This document shows, piece after piece, positions 24,122 to 32,710 of a stretch of DNA of 41,475 nt (position 1 is the first letter of the stretch; each line of letters opens with the position of its first letter). The DNA is from an uncultured Acidobacteriia bacterium (lineage in GTDB: Bacteria > Acidobacteriota > Terriglobia > Bryobacterales > Bryobacteraceae). The DNA lies in contig CAIVVT010000320.1 of the NCBI GenBank assembly GCA_903909435.1, forward strand, positions 1 through 41,475, read 5' to 3'. Below the pieces are notes generated by a model that was not told the DNA's origin, ran no database searches, and worked only from the letters and a program-made list of their open reading frames with translations. The position numbers were made by a program, and so were the translations under genes.

Positions 24122-25134
24122 GTTTGCACGCCTTCAGCTGCGAAATGACAAGGAACTACCTGCCCAGGCAACTTCTCCAGGGCACGAATCACGGGCACTC
24201 TCCGCACCGGGTCCGTTATCAGCATTACGAACCCTCCGCCGCCGGCGCCGCTAACCTTTCCGGCGTACGCCCCATGGTCCATGCCTGCCTTTAACGCTTG
24301 CTCGATCACGGAGGTCGAGATCCCATCAGCGGTCCGCTTCTTCGCCTGCCAACTCTCCCCGAGGCTGGCGGCAAATGCGGGGATATCCCCCCGAATCAGT
24401 GTCTCTTTCATTTCGAACGCCTGTTTCTTGATGGAGTGGAATCCTTCCAGGGCAGTTGGAGACTCCGTGGTCAGGTTCGCGATTTGCCGATCGATGATCG
24501 CAGCTGATACCCGCGACACGCCAGTATAGAAAAGGACGATCGAAGCCTCAAGTTCGGCGATGATCCATGGCTTCAGGCGAAGCGGGTTGACCACCACCCT
24601 GTCGTCGGCGAAGAACTCCATGAAATTGAACCCACCGAAAGCAGCGGCGAACTGGTCTTGTCTGCCGCCGTGCATTCCGAGCTCAACGCGTTCGATCTGA
24701 AACGCGGTTTGCGCGACGTCGTGCAATCCGAGCGGAAGCTGCAGCAGTTCGGTGAAGGCTTGCACCATGGTGACGCAGAGCGTCGAACTTGCCCCCAATC
24801 CCGACCCGGCAGGAGCGTCGGAGTAAGTTGTCAGGTCAAGCGACAGAGGGCGGCCACCACAGAACTTTCGAACGACGTGATTATATACGGCTTTGTGCAG
24901 TACAAGTGGTTCATCCAATGCAAACTCACTCTGCGCCTGCGCCGCAAACTCAGCATCACGGTCGGGAGCCTGGAACCGGAGTTCACCGTCGTTTCTAGTA
25001 CGGAGAACAGCCGTCGCGTACAGATCGATCGTCGCATTGAGAATCGCGCCTCCGTGCACGTCGCAATACGGCGAAACGTCGGTGCCGCCCCCCGCGAATC
25101 CGAGACGGAGCGGTGCCCGGGAACGAATAAGCAT
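24103..25134 (-). CDS. hddA: D-glycero-alpha-D-manno-heptose 7-phosphate kinase (HddA-like)
   Basis: This GHMP-family sugar kinase (343 residues from the ATG at 25134) phosphorylates heptose 7-phosphate at the anomeric position. Family marks are RAPLRLGFAGGGTDVSPY at the N-terminus, the ATP loop APAGSGLGASS near residue 107 and SGAGGGGFVML near 303. RAPLRLxFxGGGTD is shared by HddA and related fucokinase-type enzymes. The frame is open to TTG 25152, but known members begin directly before RAPLR. The gene lies 56 bases after the giant repeat gene and overlaps hddC, so the three read as one unit. Confidence 0.87.
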   Translation of the reverse strand: MLIRSRAPLRLGFAGGGTDVSPYCDVHGGAILNATIDLYATAVLRTRNDGELRFQAPDRDAEFAAQAQSEFALDEPLVLHKAVYNHVVRKFCGGRPLSLDLTTYSDAPAGSGLGASSTLCVTMVQAFTELLQLPLGLHDVAQTAFQIERVELGMHGGRQDQFAAAFGGFNFMEFFADDRVVVNPLRLKPWIIAELEASIVLFYTGVSRVSAAIIDRQIANLTTESPTALEGFHSIKKQAFEMKETLIRGDIPAFAASLGESWQAKKRTADGISTSVIEQALKAGMDHGAYAGKVSGAGGGGFVMLITDPVRRVPVIRALEKLPGQVVPCHFAAEGVQTWTVKE

Positions 25135-25190
25135 ACTCTCGAATTGTCGCAAGCCTCTGGACTCCCTGCTCCATACGTCTGCAACTCAGC

Positions 25191-28100
25191 TTAAGGAAGC
25201 GACCACGTACCCATCACCACCAGCGAAGAGGGTGACTTGCCCGCCAGGTTGACCGGAAATGCGTAGATCGTCTTGTTCGGGCCACTGCCGACTTTGGAGA
25301 AACTCTGGCTGAACGAGAGGCTGACAGTTAAGCTGAGCAGGCTACCGGAGGACTGAACCGAGGATCCGCTCCCGCCTAGCGTGCATTGAGAGTTTGAGAT
25401 ATTCGCAGCCTGCCCCGGCGAGACGTAACCCACATAGGCGGATGCGGAGTCCGTTACTAGCCCTAGTGTGTTCTTCGAAGGCGTGTAGGTTACCCAACAA
25501 GCGTTCGACAAGTTCGCCGGACCTGACACGATCAAGTGGACGGCAGACAGATCGGTCGCACCGGCAGTGTCTGAGACAACCAGGGTAAACACCTGCGAAG
25601 CTCCCTGCCCGGAGGCAGGCGTCAGGGCGATCGGGGTAGGTGGACCGCCCACGACCAATTGTGGAACCGTCCAAGTTCCCATCACTGCCATTCCGGTGGC
25701 GGGCACCTGTCCCGCCCCATCAGTAGGCTTGGCGTACAGATTTTTGAGTGGCCCGCTGCCAGCGCCTGCGAAGGCGTTGGAAAACTGTAGATTCACCGTC
25801 ATCGTCAGCGTGTTGCCAGCGAGTTGGACCGCTGAACCGATGCCGTCAAGCGTGCACTGGGAATTGGAGATCACGCTTGCCTGGCCCGGTGAAACGTAGG
25901 CCGCATAACCGGTGCCGGCATCATTCGTCAGCCCGAAGGTGTTCTGCTGCGCGATATAGGTGACAGAGCAACCGCTGGCTTGTGCCGTCGAAGAGCCGAT
26001 CAGAAGCTGCACCGTGGCTAAGTTGCTCGCACCGCCGGGCGAAGCTACCGCCAAGGCGAACGATGCGGAACTGCCTTGGCCAGTTGAAGGCGAAAGCGAC
26101 AATACTGTTGGTGGACCGCCCACGGAGCCCGTGACGGTCCACGTACCGACGCTTACGAGCCCTCCCGCCGGTCCTTGTCCAGCCAGGTTCAGCGGTTCCA
26201 CGTACACGTTCTTCATCGCATTGCCTGGGATAGCGAATCCTGGGTCAAATTGGACGTCTACCGTCATCGTAAGGCTTGTACCCAGGGCTGCAACCGAAGA
26301 CCCGGCCCCCAGTAACATGCACTGGGAGTTGGACGCCGATGTCGCCTGTCCAGGCGTTACGGCGCCGGCTGATCCCGTTCCTGCATCGTTCAGCAGGCTG
26401 ATCGAATTCTGTTGAACCGCAAGGGTTACCGAACAGGCGCCGGCCAGTACGGTGGAAGAGCCGAAGTGCAACTGCACCGAAGCTAAGTCTGCCGCTCCGG
26501 CGGGGTCGGCCACAATGACAACGAACCGTTGTGCAGCGCCTTGACCGGATGAGGGGGACAGACTGACGACACTCGGAGGCGGAGGCACGGCGATTTGGGA
26601 CACGCTCCACGTGCCGACGGAGGCCAGTCCACCCGGCGGGGCTTGGCCAGAAACGTTAACGGGGAACGCGTAGACTGTCTTGACCGGATTGCCGCCGGAA
26701 CTCGCAAACGAGTTTGTGAACTGCAGTCTGGCTGTGATTGTGAGTGAATTGCCTGCGGTTCGGATGGAGGATTCGTTGCCGCTTAGGGTGCATTGCGAAT
26801 TAGAGACGGTCGCAGGCAGTCCAGGAGTTACGAAGCCTGAATACCCGGTTCCTGCATCGTTGGTGAGGCCAAGGGTGCCCTGCTGCGCAATGTAGGTGAC
26901 GAGACAAGCATTTGAGCTTGCAGTGGTCGTGCCGAAAAGCAGTTGGACGGTGGCCAAATCACCAACTCCCAGCGGATCAAGCACCGTCAAGGCGAACGCT
27001 TGGGTCGTCCCTTGTCCGGATGAGGGTGTGATTGAAACTACCGAGGGCGGACTCGCTAATGATTCGGCGATTGTCCAAGTTCCCATCGGGACGAGTGCGG
27101 GAAGCGCCTTTCCGCCTGCAGTAATCGGATAGCCATACACGGTTTTGAAGGCACCACTTCCGAGCTTCGCGAAAGCAGGGTTGAACTGAATGCTAGCCGT
27201 CAGCGTCAGTAGGTTGCCGTTTAGTTGGATGGAAGTGCCGCTTCCGCTCAGAGTGCACTGGGAGTTCGAGAAGCTCGCCGCTTGGCCGGGTGCCACGAAT
27301 CCCAAGTAGGCGCTGGCTGCATCATTGACGAGCCCAAGCGTTTGCTTCTGAGAGGAGTAGATGATCCAGCAGGCATTGGTGTAACTGGTGGGGCCAGAGA
27401 TCAGCAGGTAAACCGTCGCCAGGTCAGCGGCGCCAGCCGTGTCCATCACCTGCAAGGTGAATGGTTGGGACATCCCTTGACCTGAAGCCGGACTGAGCGC
27501 CACAAGCGCCAGAGGACCAGTAACGGTCGATTGCGGGACCGTCCAGGTTCCAGCCTGAACGTAGCCCGTGATCGGCCCTTGCCCCGCAGCATTCACCGGC
27601 TTGGCGTAGATTCGCTTGATCGCACCGTCGCCCAAGCTGGAGAAAGCGGGGCTGAATTGCAGGCTGACCGTTAATACGGCCGTGTTTCCCGAGAGTTGAA
27701 TAGTAGATCCGAACCCGTTGATTGTGCACTGGGAATTGGAAACAGTGGCCGCCTGGCCGGGCGCTAGCATACCGGCACTGGTGGTGCCAGAGTCGCTCGC
27801 CAACGCAAACTGGTTTTGTTTCGCGATATAGGTAATAAAACACGCGTTGGCCAGAGCAGTCGATGAGCCGAACAGCAACTGAATCGTAGCCAGGTCACTT
27901 GCCCCGGCTGGATCGGCGACGCTGAGGGCAAAGGCCTGCGAAGCACCGAGGCCTGAACTCGGGGTTAGGGAAACCACTGTGGGAGGAGACTGTGCCACGA
28001 GCACCCACACGGCCGCCTGCGGGACTGAAAGCGTCTTGCCTTGACTGTCCGTAACCAAGATGTTCACATACTTCGTCACTCCGGCCCCGACTGTGGCGAA

Positions 28101-30494
28101 GGACGAATCGTAGGTCAGGCTGAGATGCAATGTGAGTGAGGTGCCGGAGATTGAGAGTGTCGAGGTACTTGCGGTGACCGTGCACTGGGAGTTTTGCAGG
28201 ATCGTGCTAGAGCCTGCAATTGCGCTGCCAGCAGAGCCCGAGCCTGCATCGTTCAAAAGCGAAAGGGTGTTTGACGGGAGGACAAAGGTCACCACGCAGG
28301 CGCTAGAAACGGAATTCGGGTTGCTTACATTCACTTGAACCGTCTGGATCGACTGCGCACCTGAGGGATCGGTAATCACCAGGCTCAAACCATGCGTAAG
28401 CCCGGATCCGCTGGGTGGATAAATGCCGTTTAATGCGATCCCGCCCCCGATGGCGATCTGCTGCAAGAAGCCATCTCCGCCTCCCCCAGAGGCCGACTGG
28501 AGAGCTCCGGCCGTAACTTGGAGATTCTGGGCGGTAGTGCTGCCAGCCAGCAGGACACGGTCCTGAAACGCCACGACAGCGTTCACGGAATTTCCCGCGG
28601 AACCGCCGCTGTAGCTTACGGTCTCCCACTGGCCACCGGTTGAGCTGAGAACGGCGAACCAGCCGTCGAGCGCCCCTTGGAAGATGGACTGGACGGCGTT
28701 GACCACGGGCAAGTTCACCGAGGTGGTCTGCCCAGCGACGACTACCTCTCCGCTCGGCAATAGCGCCAGAGCATTCACGTAGTCGTCCCCGCTGCCCCCG
28801 ACGATGGAGCACCAGGTCACGGAGACGATCACGGGAGCAAGCTTGCACGCGAACCCATTCCTGCCCGCGCCGTTCTTCGTGATCACGCCGGCTAGGGAAC
28901 CAGGAAAATTCGCCTGCGTGCTGGTCGTGCCCGCAACGTACACGCTGCCTCCGCCATCCAGGGCGAGCGAGGATATCTGATCCTCGCCGATGCCTCCGAG
29001 GTAAGAGGAACTGATCAGCGTCGATCCAGTGCTATCAAGCTGCACGACAAACCCGTCGAGAAAACCCGCTGTCCGGGCTTGAAACGCTCCCAGAACGGGG
29101 AAATCGGAAGAACGAGTCGATCCGCCGAGGGCAATGATCCCAGACGGACTCAGCGCGACGGCGCGGCAACTGTCGAGGTCGCTACCACCCATGAAGGTAG
29201 AGAACACCAGACTTGCGCCATCGCCGGAGAGCATGCTCACGAAACAATCCTGCGAGCCTGCGATCAGCCGCTGAAAAGCTCGTTCCGTAACCGGGAAGTC
29301 GGCAGAATTCGTCTGCCCTGTTATGACCGCGCGTCCGGTGCTGTCAACGGCAATTGCAGCGCCCCAGTCCGGCCCGGATCCGCCCAAAACCGAGGAGTAG
29401 ACCAAGACGCCCCGTGCGTCCAACTTGAGTGCAAACGCGTTCCAGTCCTGCGCAGCACCGGACCGAAAAGCGCCGCTGGTGACGGGGAAGTTGGAGGAGT
29501 TTGAGTTGCCCGTAACGTAGGCCGAGCCGTTTGAATCCACAGCAATCGCGGTGCCTTGGTCGCTGCCCGACCCGCCGATTAGTGCGGCATAGACTATGCC
29601 TGTCCCTCCAGGCGCGAGCCTTGTAATCAGCACTTTCCCGGAGCCAGCCGGTACGCCAGTATCGACGCCAAAGAGATTAGTGGATGCCGATTGGCCCGCC
29701 AAGTAAATGCTGCCGTCCGGCCCCAGTGCCATGCCGGAGATGGAGTCCGCCTGAGAGCCCCCGATGTATGTGGAGAATTCGAATACAGGATCGATATTCA
29801 ACGGCAAAGCGGGATCCGCGCCACTCACGCCGAAACTCATCCGTCCGGCACGGCTTAGTAGGTATCGTACGGCTAGCGGTTCGTGCAGCACGGCACGAAC
29901 CGCGGGGTCTGCAGGTTGGACCGCGGTCGGTGTGCGCATCATGAACCGGAAACCGCGCGCCCGAATGTGGACCCGGCCTACGGCATCGAGACTCACCTTC
30001 GCGCCTCGCCAACACAGGGAAGGGACATTGGATGTTTGCCCGGCCATCAGATCCAGGCCAAGTTCCAACCGGCCGTCAGTGATGCGATAGAACAGGTCCG
30101 CGCCCGGCCAGAGACTGGAGACGCGGACTCTGGAGAAGTGCCGCGAGACGTTGGTTGCGCCTGGCGCATAGGATCGGGTGACGGCTCCGGTAGGCGCCTC
30201 TCCGTGAACCGCAGCAAGCACAGAAGGTCGCTCAGGTTCCAAACGGACGACACCACCCTGCGGGCCTAGAGCCAGCGCACCACTCTTCAGAATGGCCAGT
30301 GGAACAGCGAACCCCCGGCCTATAAACGCAACTTCTCTGGATGCCTGCCCCGAGTTCTCCTCGAACCATACGGGGCGTGGAACCGCCGCCATTGCGGGCA
30401 AGGAACCGGGCTCGGAATCGCCGGATGCCGCGCAGGCCGTGCTATGCGGGTTAAGCCACAGCCAGACCACGAAGCAGAGGATTCGAGTGAACAT
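25191..30494 (-). CDS. Giant secreted SBBP beta-propeller protein with seven Ig-like repeats
   Basis: This protein has 1767 residues. A signal peptide (about 1-23) is followed by a DUF7948-like N-terminal domain (about 40-235; VWFEENSGQ, WPGADLFYRI). About eight SBBP propeller repeats (about 236-685) carry STYIGGSQADSISGMALGPDG, VTGNSNSSNFPVT and similar units. The C-terminal 1080 residues are seven copies of a unit of about 155 residues, the first divergent. Each unit starts near PSSGQG and has a Cys in NACxxTY and another in SNSQC, and ends in GTWTV. No membrane anchor or sorting domain follows the last repeat. Such proteins are common in Acidobacteria; their function is unknown, with adhesion or matrix structure likely. 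Position between gmhB and hddA is unusual. Confidence 0.9.
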   Translation of the reverse strand: MFTRILCFVVWLWLNPHSTACAASGDSEPGSLPAMAAVPRPVWFEENSGQASREVAFIGRGFAVPLAILKSGALALGPQGGVVRLEPERPSVLAAVHGEAPTGAVTRSYAPGATNVSRHFSRVRVSSLWPGADLFYRITDGRLELGLDLMAGQTSNVPSLCWRGAKVSLDAVGRVHIRARGFRFMMRTPTAVQPADPAVRAVLHEPLAVRYLLSRAGRMSFGVSGADPALPLNIDPVFEFSTYIGGSQADSISGMALGPDGSIYLAGQSASTNLFGVDTGVPAGSGKVLITRLAPGGTGIVYAALIGGSGSDQGTAIAVDSNGSAYVTGNSNSSNFPVTSGAFRSGAAQDWNAFALKLDARGVLVYSSVLGGSGPDWGAAIAVDSTGRAVITGQTNSADFPVTERAFQRLIAGSQDCFVSMLSGDGASLVFSTFMGGSDLDSCRAVALSPSGIIALGGSTRSSDFPVLGAFQARTAGFLDGFVVQLDSTGSTLISSSYLGGIGEDQISSLALDGGGSVYVAGTTSTQANFPGSLAGVITKNGAGRNGFACKLAPVIVSVTWCSIVGGSGDDYVNALALLPSGEVVVAGQTTSVNLPVVNAVQSIFQGALDGWFAVLSSTGGQWETVSYSGGSAGNSVNAVVAFQDRVLLAGSTTAQNLQVTAGALQSASGGGGDGFLQQIAIGGGIALNGIYPPSGSGLTHGLSLVITDPSGAQSIQTVQVNVSNPNSVSSACVVTFVLPSNTLSLLNDAGSGSAGSAIAGSSTILQNSQCTVTASTSTLSISGTSLTLHLSLTYDSSFATVGAGVTKYVNILVTDSQGKTLSVPQAAVWVLVAQSPPTVVSLTPSSGLGASQAFALSVADPAGASDLATIQLLFGSSTALANACFITYIAKQNQFALASDSGTTSAGMLAPGQAATVSNSQCTINGFGSTIQLSGNTAVLTVSLQFSPAFSSLGDGAIKRIYAKPVNAAGQGPITGYVQAGTWTVPQSTVTGPLALVALSPASGQGMSQPFTLQVMDTAGAADLATVYLLISGPTSYTNACWIIYSSQKQTLGLVNDAASAYLGFVAPGQAASFSNSQCTLSGSGTSIQLNGNLLTLTASIQFNPAFAKLGSGAFKTVYGYPITAGGKALPALVPMGTWTIAESLASPPSVVSITPSSGQGTTQAFALTVLDPLGVGDLATVQLLFGTTTASSNACLVTYIAQQGTLGLTNDAGTGYSGFVTPGLPATVSNSQCTLSGNESSIRTAGNSLTITARLQFTNSFASSGGNPVKTVYAFPVNVSGQAPPGGLASVGTWSVSQIAVPPPPSVVSLSPSSGQGAAQRFVVIVADPAGAADLASVQLHFGSSTVLAGACSVTLAVQQNSISLLNDAGTGSAGAVTPGQATSASNSQCMLLGAGSSVAALGTSLTMTVDVQFDPGFAIPGNAMKNVYVEPLNLAGQGPAGGLVSVGTWTVTGSVGGPPTVLSLSPSTGQGSSASFALAVASPGGASNLATVQLLIGSSTAQASGCSVTYIAQQNTFGLTNDAGTGYAAYVSPGQASVISNSQCTLDGIGSAVQLAGNTLTMTVNLQFSNAFAGAGSGPLKNLYAKPTDGAGQVPATGMAVMGTWTVPQLVVGGPPTPIALTPASGQGASQVFTLVVSDTAGATDLSAVHLIVSGPANLSNACWVTYTPSKNTLGLVTDSASAYVGYVSPGQAANISNSQCTLGGSGSSVQSSGSLLSLTVSLSFSQSFSKVGSGPNKTIYAFPVNLAGKSPSSLVVMGTWSLP
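25194..28442 (-). repeat. Seven tandem repeats of about 468 bp coding for Ig-like domains
   Basis: Unit starts on the minus strand are near 28442 (divergent), 27986, 27515, 27050, 26582, 26114 and 25643, spaced 456-471 bases. Six are closely related. Units at 27515 and 25643 form a subfamily (ISGP/VSGP, NACW, SASAY), the others share FGSST/IGSST and an NDAG-type loop. All keep two Cys per unit. Confidence 0.85.
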
Positions 30495-30718
30495 CGTTGC
30501 GCGAAATCAAGCCCTAACCGGCGACGACGACGCGAGGGCTGATGCCTTTCAAAGAAACAATCGGCACTCCCCGCGATTTCAGTAGAGTTCCGTCGCAGTA
30601 TATTTGTCGGGCGACCTGGGATGCATCGGCGATTTCGGGACCACGAGACGAAGCCCAGCTTCGGCGGATGATCTGCAAACCACACTAATCACATGGCTTA
30701 TTTGAAATCGAGGCGCGC
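30495..30718. other. Gap between gmhB and the giant repeat gene
   Basis: No gene is seen in these 224 bases. CGAAGCCCAGCTTCG at 30649-30663 is a perfect 6-bp hairpin just after gmhB, without a T-tract. The remainder is AT-richer than the genes and may hold a promoter for the repeat protein. Confidence 0.4.
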
Positions 30719-31252
30719 TCACTTGACGCGGTTCGCTGTGGTGTCAGTTGAGAGCCAACTCTGAACCGCCGCTTCGAGAGAGCCGTTGGACGGCATTCTA
30801 ACCGCCGGAACACCGGCACGGCGTGCCGCCTCGATATCCGAGACGGAATCACCGAAAAGCACACTCTCCCCCGGAATCAGGTCCGGAAAATCATCGAAAG
30901 CGCGCAGCAGCAGACCGGGCTCCGGCTTACGACAGGCGCATTCACCTAACTCGTGAGGGCAGAAGTAGATCGCGTCGAGCAACACTCCTTTGGAAGCGAG
31001 CAGGTTCCCCATTTTCCGGTGGATCGCCGACAGGTCGTCGAGAGTCAACCTGCCGCGAGCGACACCACGCTGATTGGTGACTACGATCAGACGGTAGCCC
31101 CTTGCGGCGAGCAACTGCAACCCCCGCACGGCGCCCGGCAGAAGTCCGAATTCCTCCGGTGACTGCACATATTGACCTTCCGGCATTTTCCGGTTAAGCA
31201 CGCCGTCGCGATCCAGGAAGGCAGCTCGCAGTCGCGGGTTCGGAGTGGCCAT
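30719..31252 (-). CDS. gmhB: D-glycero-D-manno-heptose 1,7-bisphosphate phosphatase (GmhB, HAD-IIIA)
   Basis: This HAD-superfamily phosphatase (177 residues from the ATG at 31252) removes one phosphate from heptose bisphosphate in nucleotide-heptose synthesis. Motif I is FLDRDGVLN with nucleophile Asp14 and Asp16. Motif II is VTNQRGVARG. The GmhB-type zinc loop CPHELGECACRKPEPG is present, and FGDSVSDIEAARRAG is motif IV. The open frame reaches TTG 31282, but the conserved part begins just before Asp14. It is on the same strand as the hdd genes but separated from them by the 5.3-kb repeat gene. Histidinol-phosphatase activity is the other known role of this family. Confidence 0.9.
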   Translation of the reverse strand: MATPNPRLRAAFLDRDGVLNRKMPEGQYVQSPEEFGLLPGAVRGLQLLAARGYRLIVVTNQRGVARGRLTLDDLSAIHRKMGNLLASKGVLLDAIYFCPHELGECACRKPEPGLLLRAFDDFPDLIPGESVLFGDSVSDIEAARRAGVPAVRMPSNGSLEAAVQSWLSTDTTANRVK

Positions 31253-31348
31253 CAAATCCAATTCTATGCGCGCGCGGGTCAATCCCCGGCACGAGCGGTG
31301 GGCAGGAGTTACGGGTTGCCGCGCTGACGTGGCACGATAGTTCCAACA

Positions 31349-31654
31349 GTGGCACTCATTCGAATCGCGACTCTAAATGAACTACCCGAGGGGCGATTGC
31401 TTCAACGGGAGGTGGCGGGCACGACGATAGCGGTGTGCAACGAGAAGGGGACCATCCATGCTTTTCTTGGCATGTGCCCGCACCGAAATGGGCCGCTGGG
31501 ACAAGGCAATCTGGTCGAAGGCTGCATCGTGTGTCCCTGGCACGCCTGGGAATTCAGCGTGGAAAAAGGCGAGTTAGACTACAATCCGGGCATCAAGCTG
31601 CAACGCTATAAGGTGGTGATTCAGGGTGAAGACGTGCTGGTGGAGATAGCCTGA
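31349..31654 (+). CDS. Rieske-type [2Fe-2S] ferredoxin
   Basis: This 101-residue single-domain Rieske protein carries electrons in the cytoplasm. The cluster ligands are Cys43 and His45 (CPHRNGPLG) and Cys62 and His65 (CPWH), with the usual 16-residue interval. The domain is like NirD and the ferredoxins of aromatic-ring dioxygenases. The fold is complete, with a C-terminal YKVVIQGEDVLVEIA strand pair. There is no signal peptide. The start is GTG at 31349 with no strong ribosome-binding site. No oxygenase or reductase partner is next to it, so the electron acceptor is unknown. Confidence 0.9.
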   Translation: MALIRIATLNELPEGRLLQREVAGTTIAVCNEKGTIHAFLGMCPHRNGPLGQGNLVEGCIVCPWHAWEFSVEKGELDYNPGIKLQRYKVVIQGEDVLVEIA

Positions 31655-31709
31655 GGAATGGCGACGTCAGGAACCAACTCACTCGCTCAAGAGAATAAGG
31701 CCGAATACG

Positions 31710-31787
31710 GAAACGGTAAGGAAGTTACGGTTTTGAACCTGGAATCAATCACTTACAGACAAGAAACCGTAAGGTGTTACGGTTTTG
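31710..31787 (+). repeat. Two direct copies of a short hairpin ahead of mutM
   Basis: Copy 1 (31710-31735) and copy 2 (31763-31787) share GAAAC-GTAAGG and GTTACGGTTTTG. Copy 2 is a perfect palindrome: AAACCGTAA, four bases, TTACGGTTT, then one further T. Copy 1 has a five-base loop and one mismatched position in the stem. Placed after the Rieske stop and before the mutM start, they could be a weak terminator or a double operator. Confidence 0.55.
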
Positions 31788-31844
31788 CCGTACGCGCCCA
31801 GTCACGTGGAACCGATTCCGCACTCGGCGGAGAGGCCTGACGGA

Positions 31845-32639
31845 GTGCCTGAACTTCCTGAAGTCGAGACAGTGCGGCGCACCCTCGCGCCACACGTTAC
31901 GGGGCGAAAGATCCTGGCCGTGCGCTACTTCTCCCCGCTCGCGGCTGGGGGTTCGCCGGACGCGATGGCAGAAGCGCTGGCGGGCACGCGCATTCTCCAG
32001 TTGCAGCGCAAGGGCAAGTACCTGATCTTTCATTTGGATGCAGGCTGGATGACGGTGCACCTGCGAATGACCGGCAAGCTGCTGGTGGACGGCGCGCGTT
32101 CGCCTTGGACGCGGGCGCAGATCGAACTCGATAGCGGCCGTTACCTGATATTCGAGGATGTGCGCCAGTTCGGGCGGATGCTCTGGAGCGCGGATTTCCC
32201 GGCAGATGTGGCGCGATTGGGACCGGATGCGCTGGGACTCAGCTCAGACGAGTTCTTGGCGCTTCTGCGAGGTCGTCGGGGGAATTTGAAACCGCTGCTG
32301 CTGAATCAACGCGTGGTCGCAGGCCTAGGCAATATCTACGTGGATGAAGCGCTGCACCGGGCGCGCCTGCACCCACTCACGAATGCGTCCCAACTGAGCC
32401 GGAAGCGGCTGTTGCGGCTGCACTCCGCAGTTGCCGAGGTGCTGGCAGAAGCGGTAGCGGCCGGCGGTTCCTCCATTTCCGATTATTTGGATGCGGACGG
32501 ACGCCGCGGATGGTTCCAGATATCTCACCGTGTGTACGGGCGAGAGGGTGAGCCCTGCCTAAGCTGCGGGACGCCGATCCGCCGGATCGTGGTTTCCCAA
32601 CGCGGCACCCACTACTGCCCGAGCTGCCAGCGCCCGTGA
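31845..32639 (+). CDS. mutM: Formamidopyrimidine-DNA glycosylase MutM/Fpg
   Basis: This 264-residue base-excision enzyme removes 8-oxoguanine and FaPy lesions. The start is GTG at 31845 because the mature N-terminus must be Pro2-Glu3 (PELPEVETVRR), the catalytic Schiff-base Pro and Glu; the longer open frame upstream would destroy the active site. QRKGKYLIFHL carries the conserved Lys, HLRMTGKL and VRQFGRM the insertion loop, NLKPLLLNQRVVAGLGNIYVDE the helix-two-turn-helix. The end has the zinc finger CLSCG...CPSC. All catalytic residues are present. Confidence 0.96.
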   Translation: MPELPEVETVRRTLAPHVTGRKILAVRYFSPLAAGGSPDAMAEALAGTRILQLQRKGKYLIFHLDAGWMTVHLRMTGKLLVDGARSPWTRAQIELDSGRYLIFEDVRQFGRMLWSADFPADVARLGPDALGLSSDEFLALLRGRRGNLKPLLLNQRVVAGLGNIYVDEALHRARLHPLTNASQLSRKRLLRLHSAVAEVLAEAVAAGGSSISDYLDADGRRGWFQISHRVYGREGEPCLSCGTPIRRIVVSQRGTHYCPSCQRP

Positions 32640-32710
32640 TTTGTGCGCTGTGAAATTTTCTGTGCGGCGGACGCGCCGAATCAGTGCCGCGTTTGAGGGA
32701 TGATGAATCC

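Noticed and set aside
25194-28442. Tandem repeats as a multi-gene duplication
   Set aside because: The frame is continuous from signal peptide to stop; these are domain repeats of one protein.
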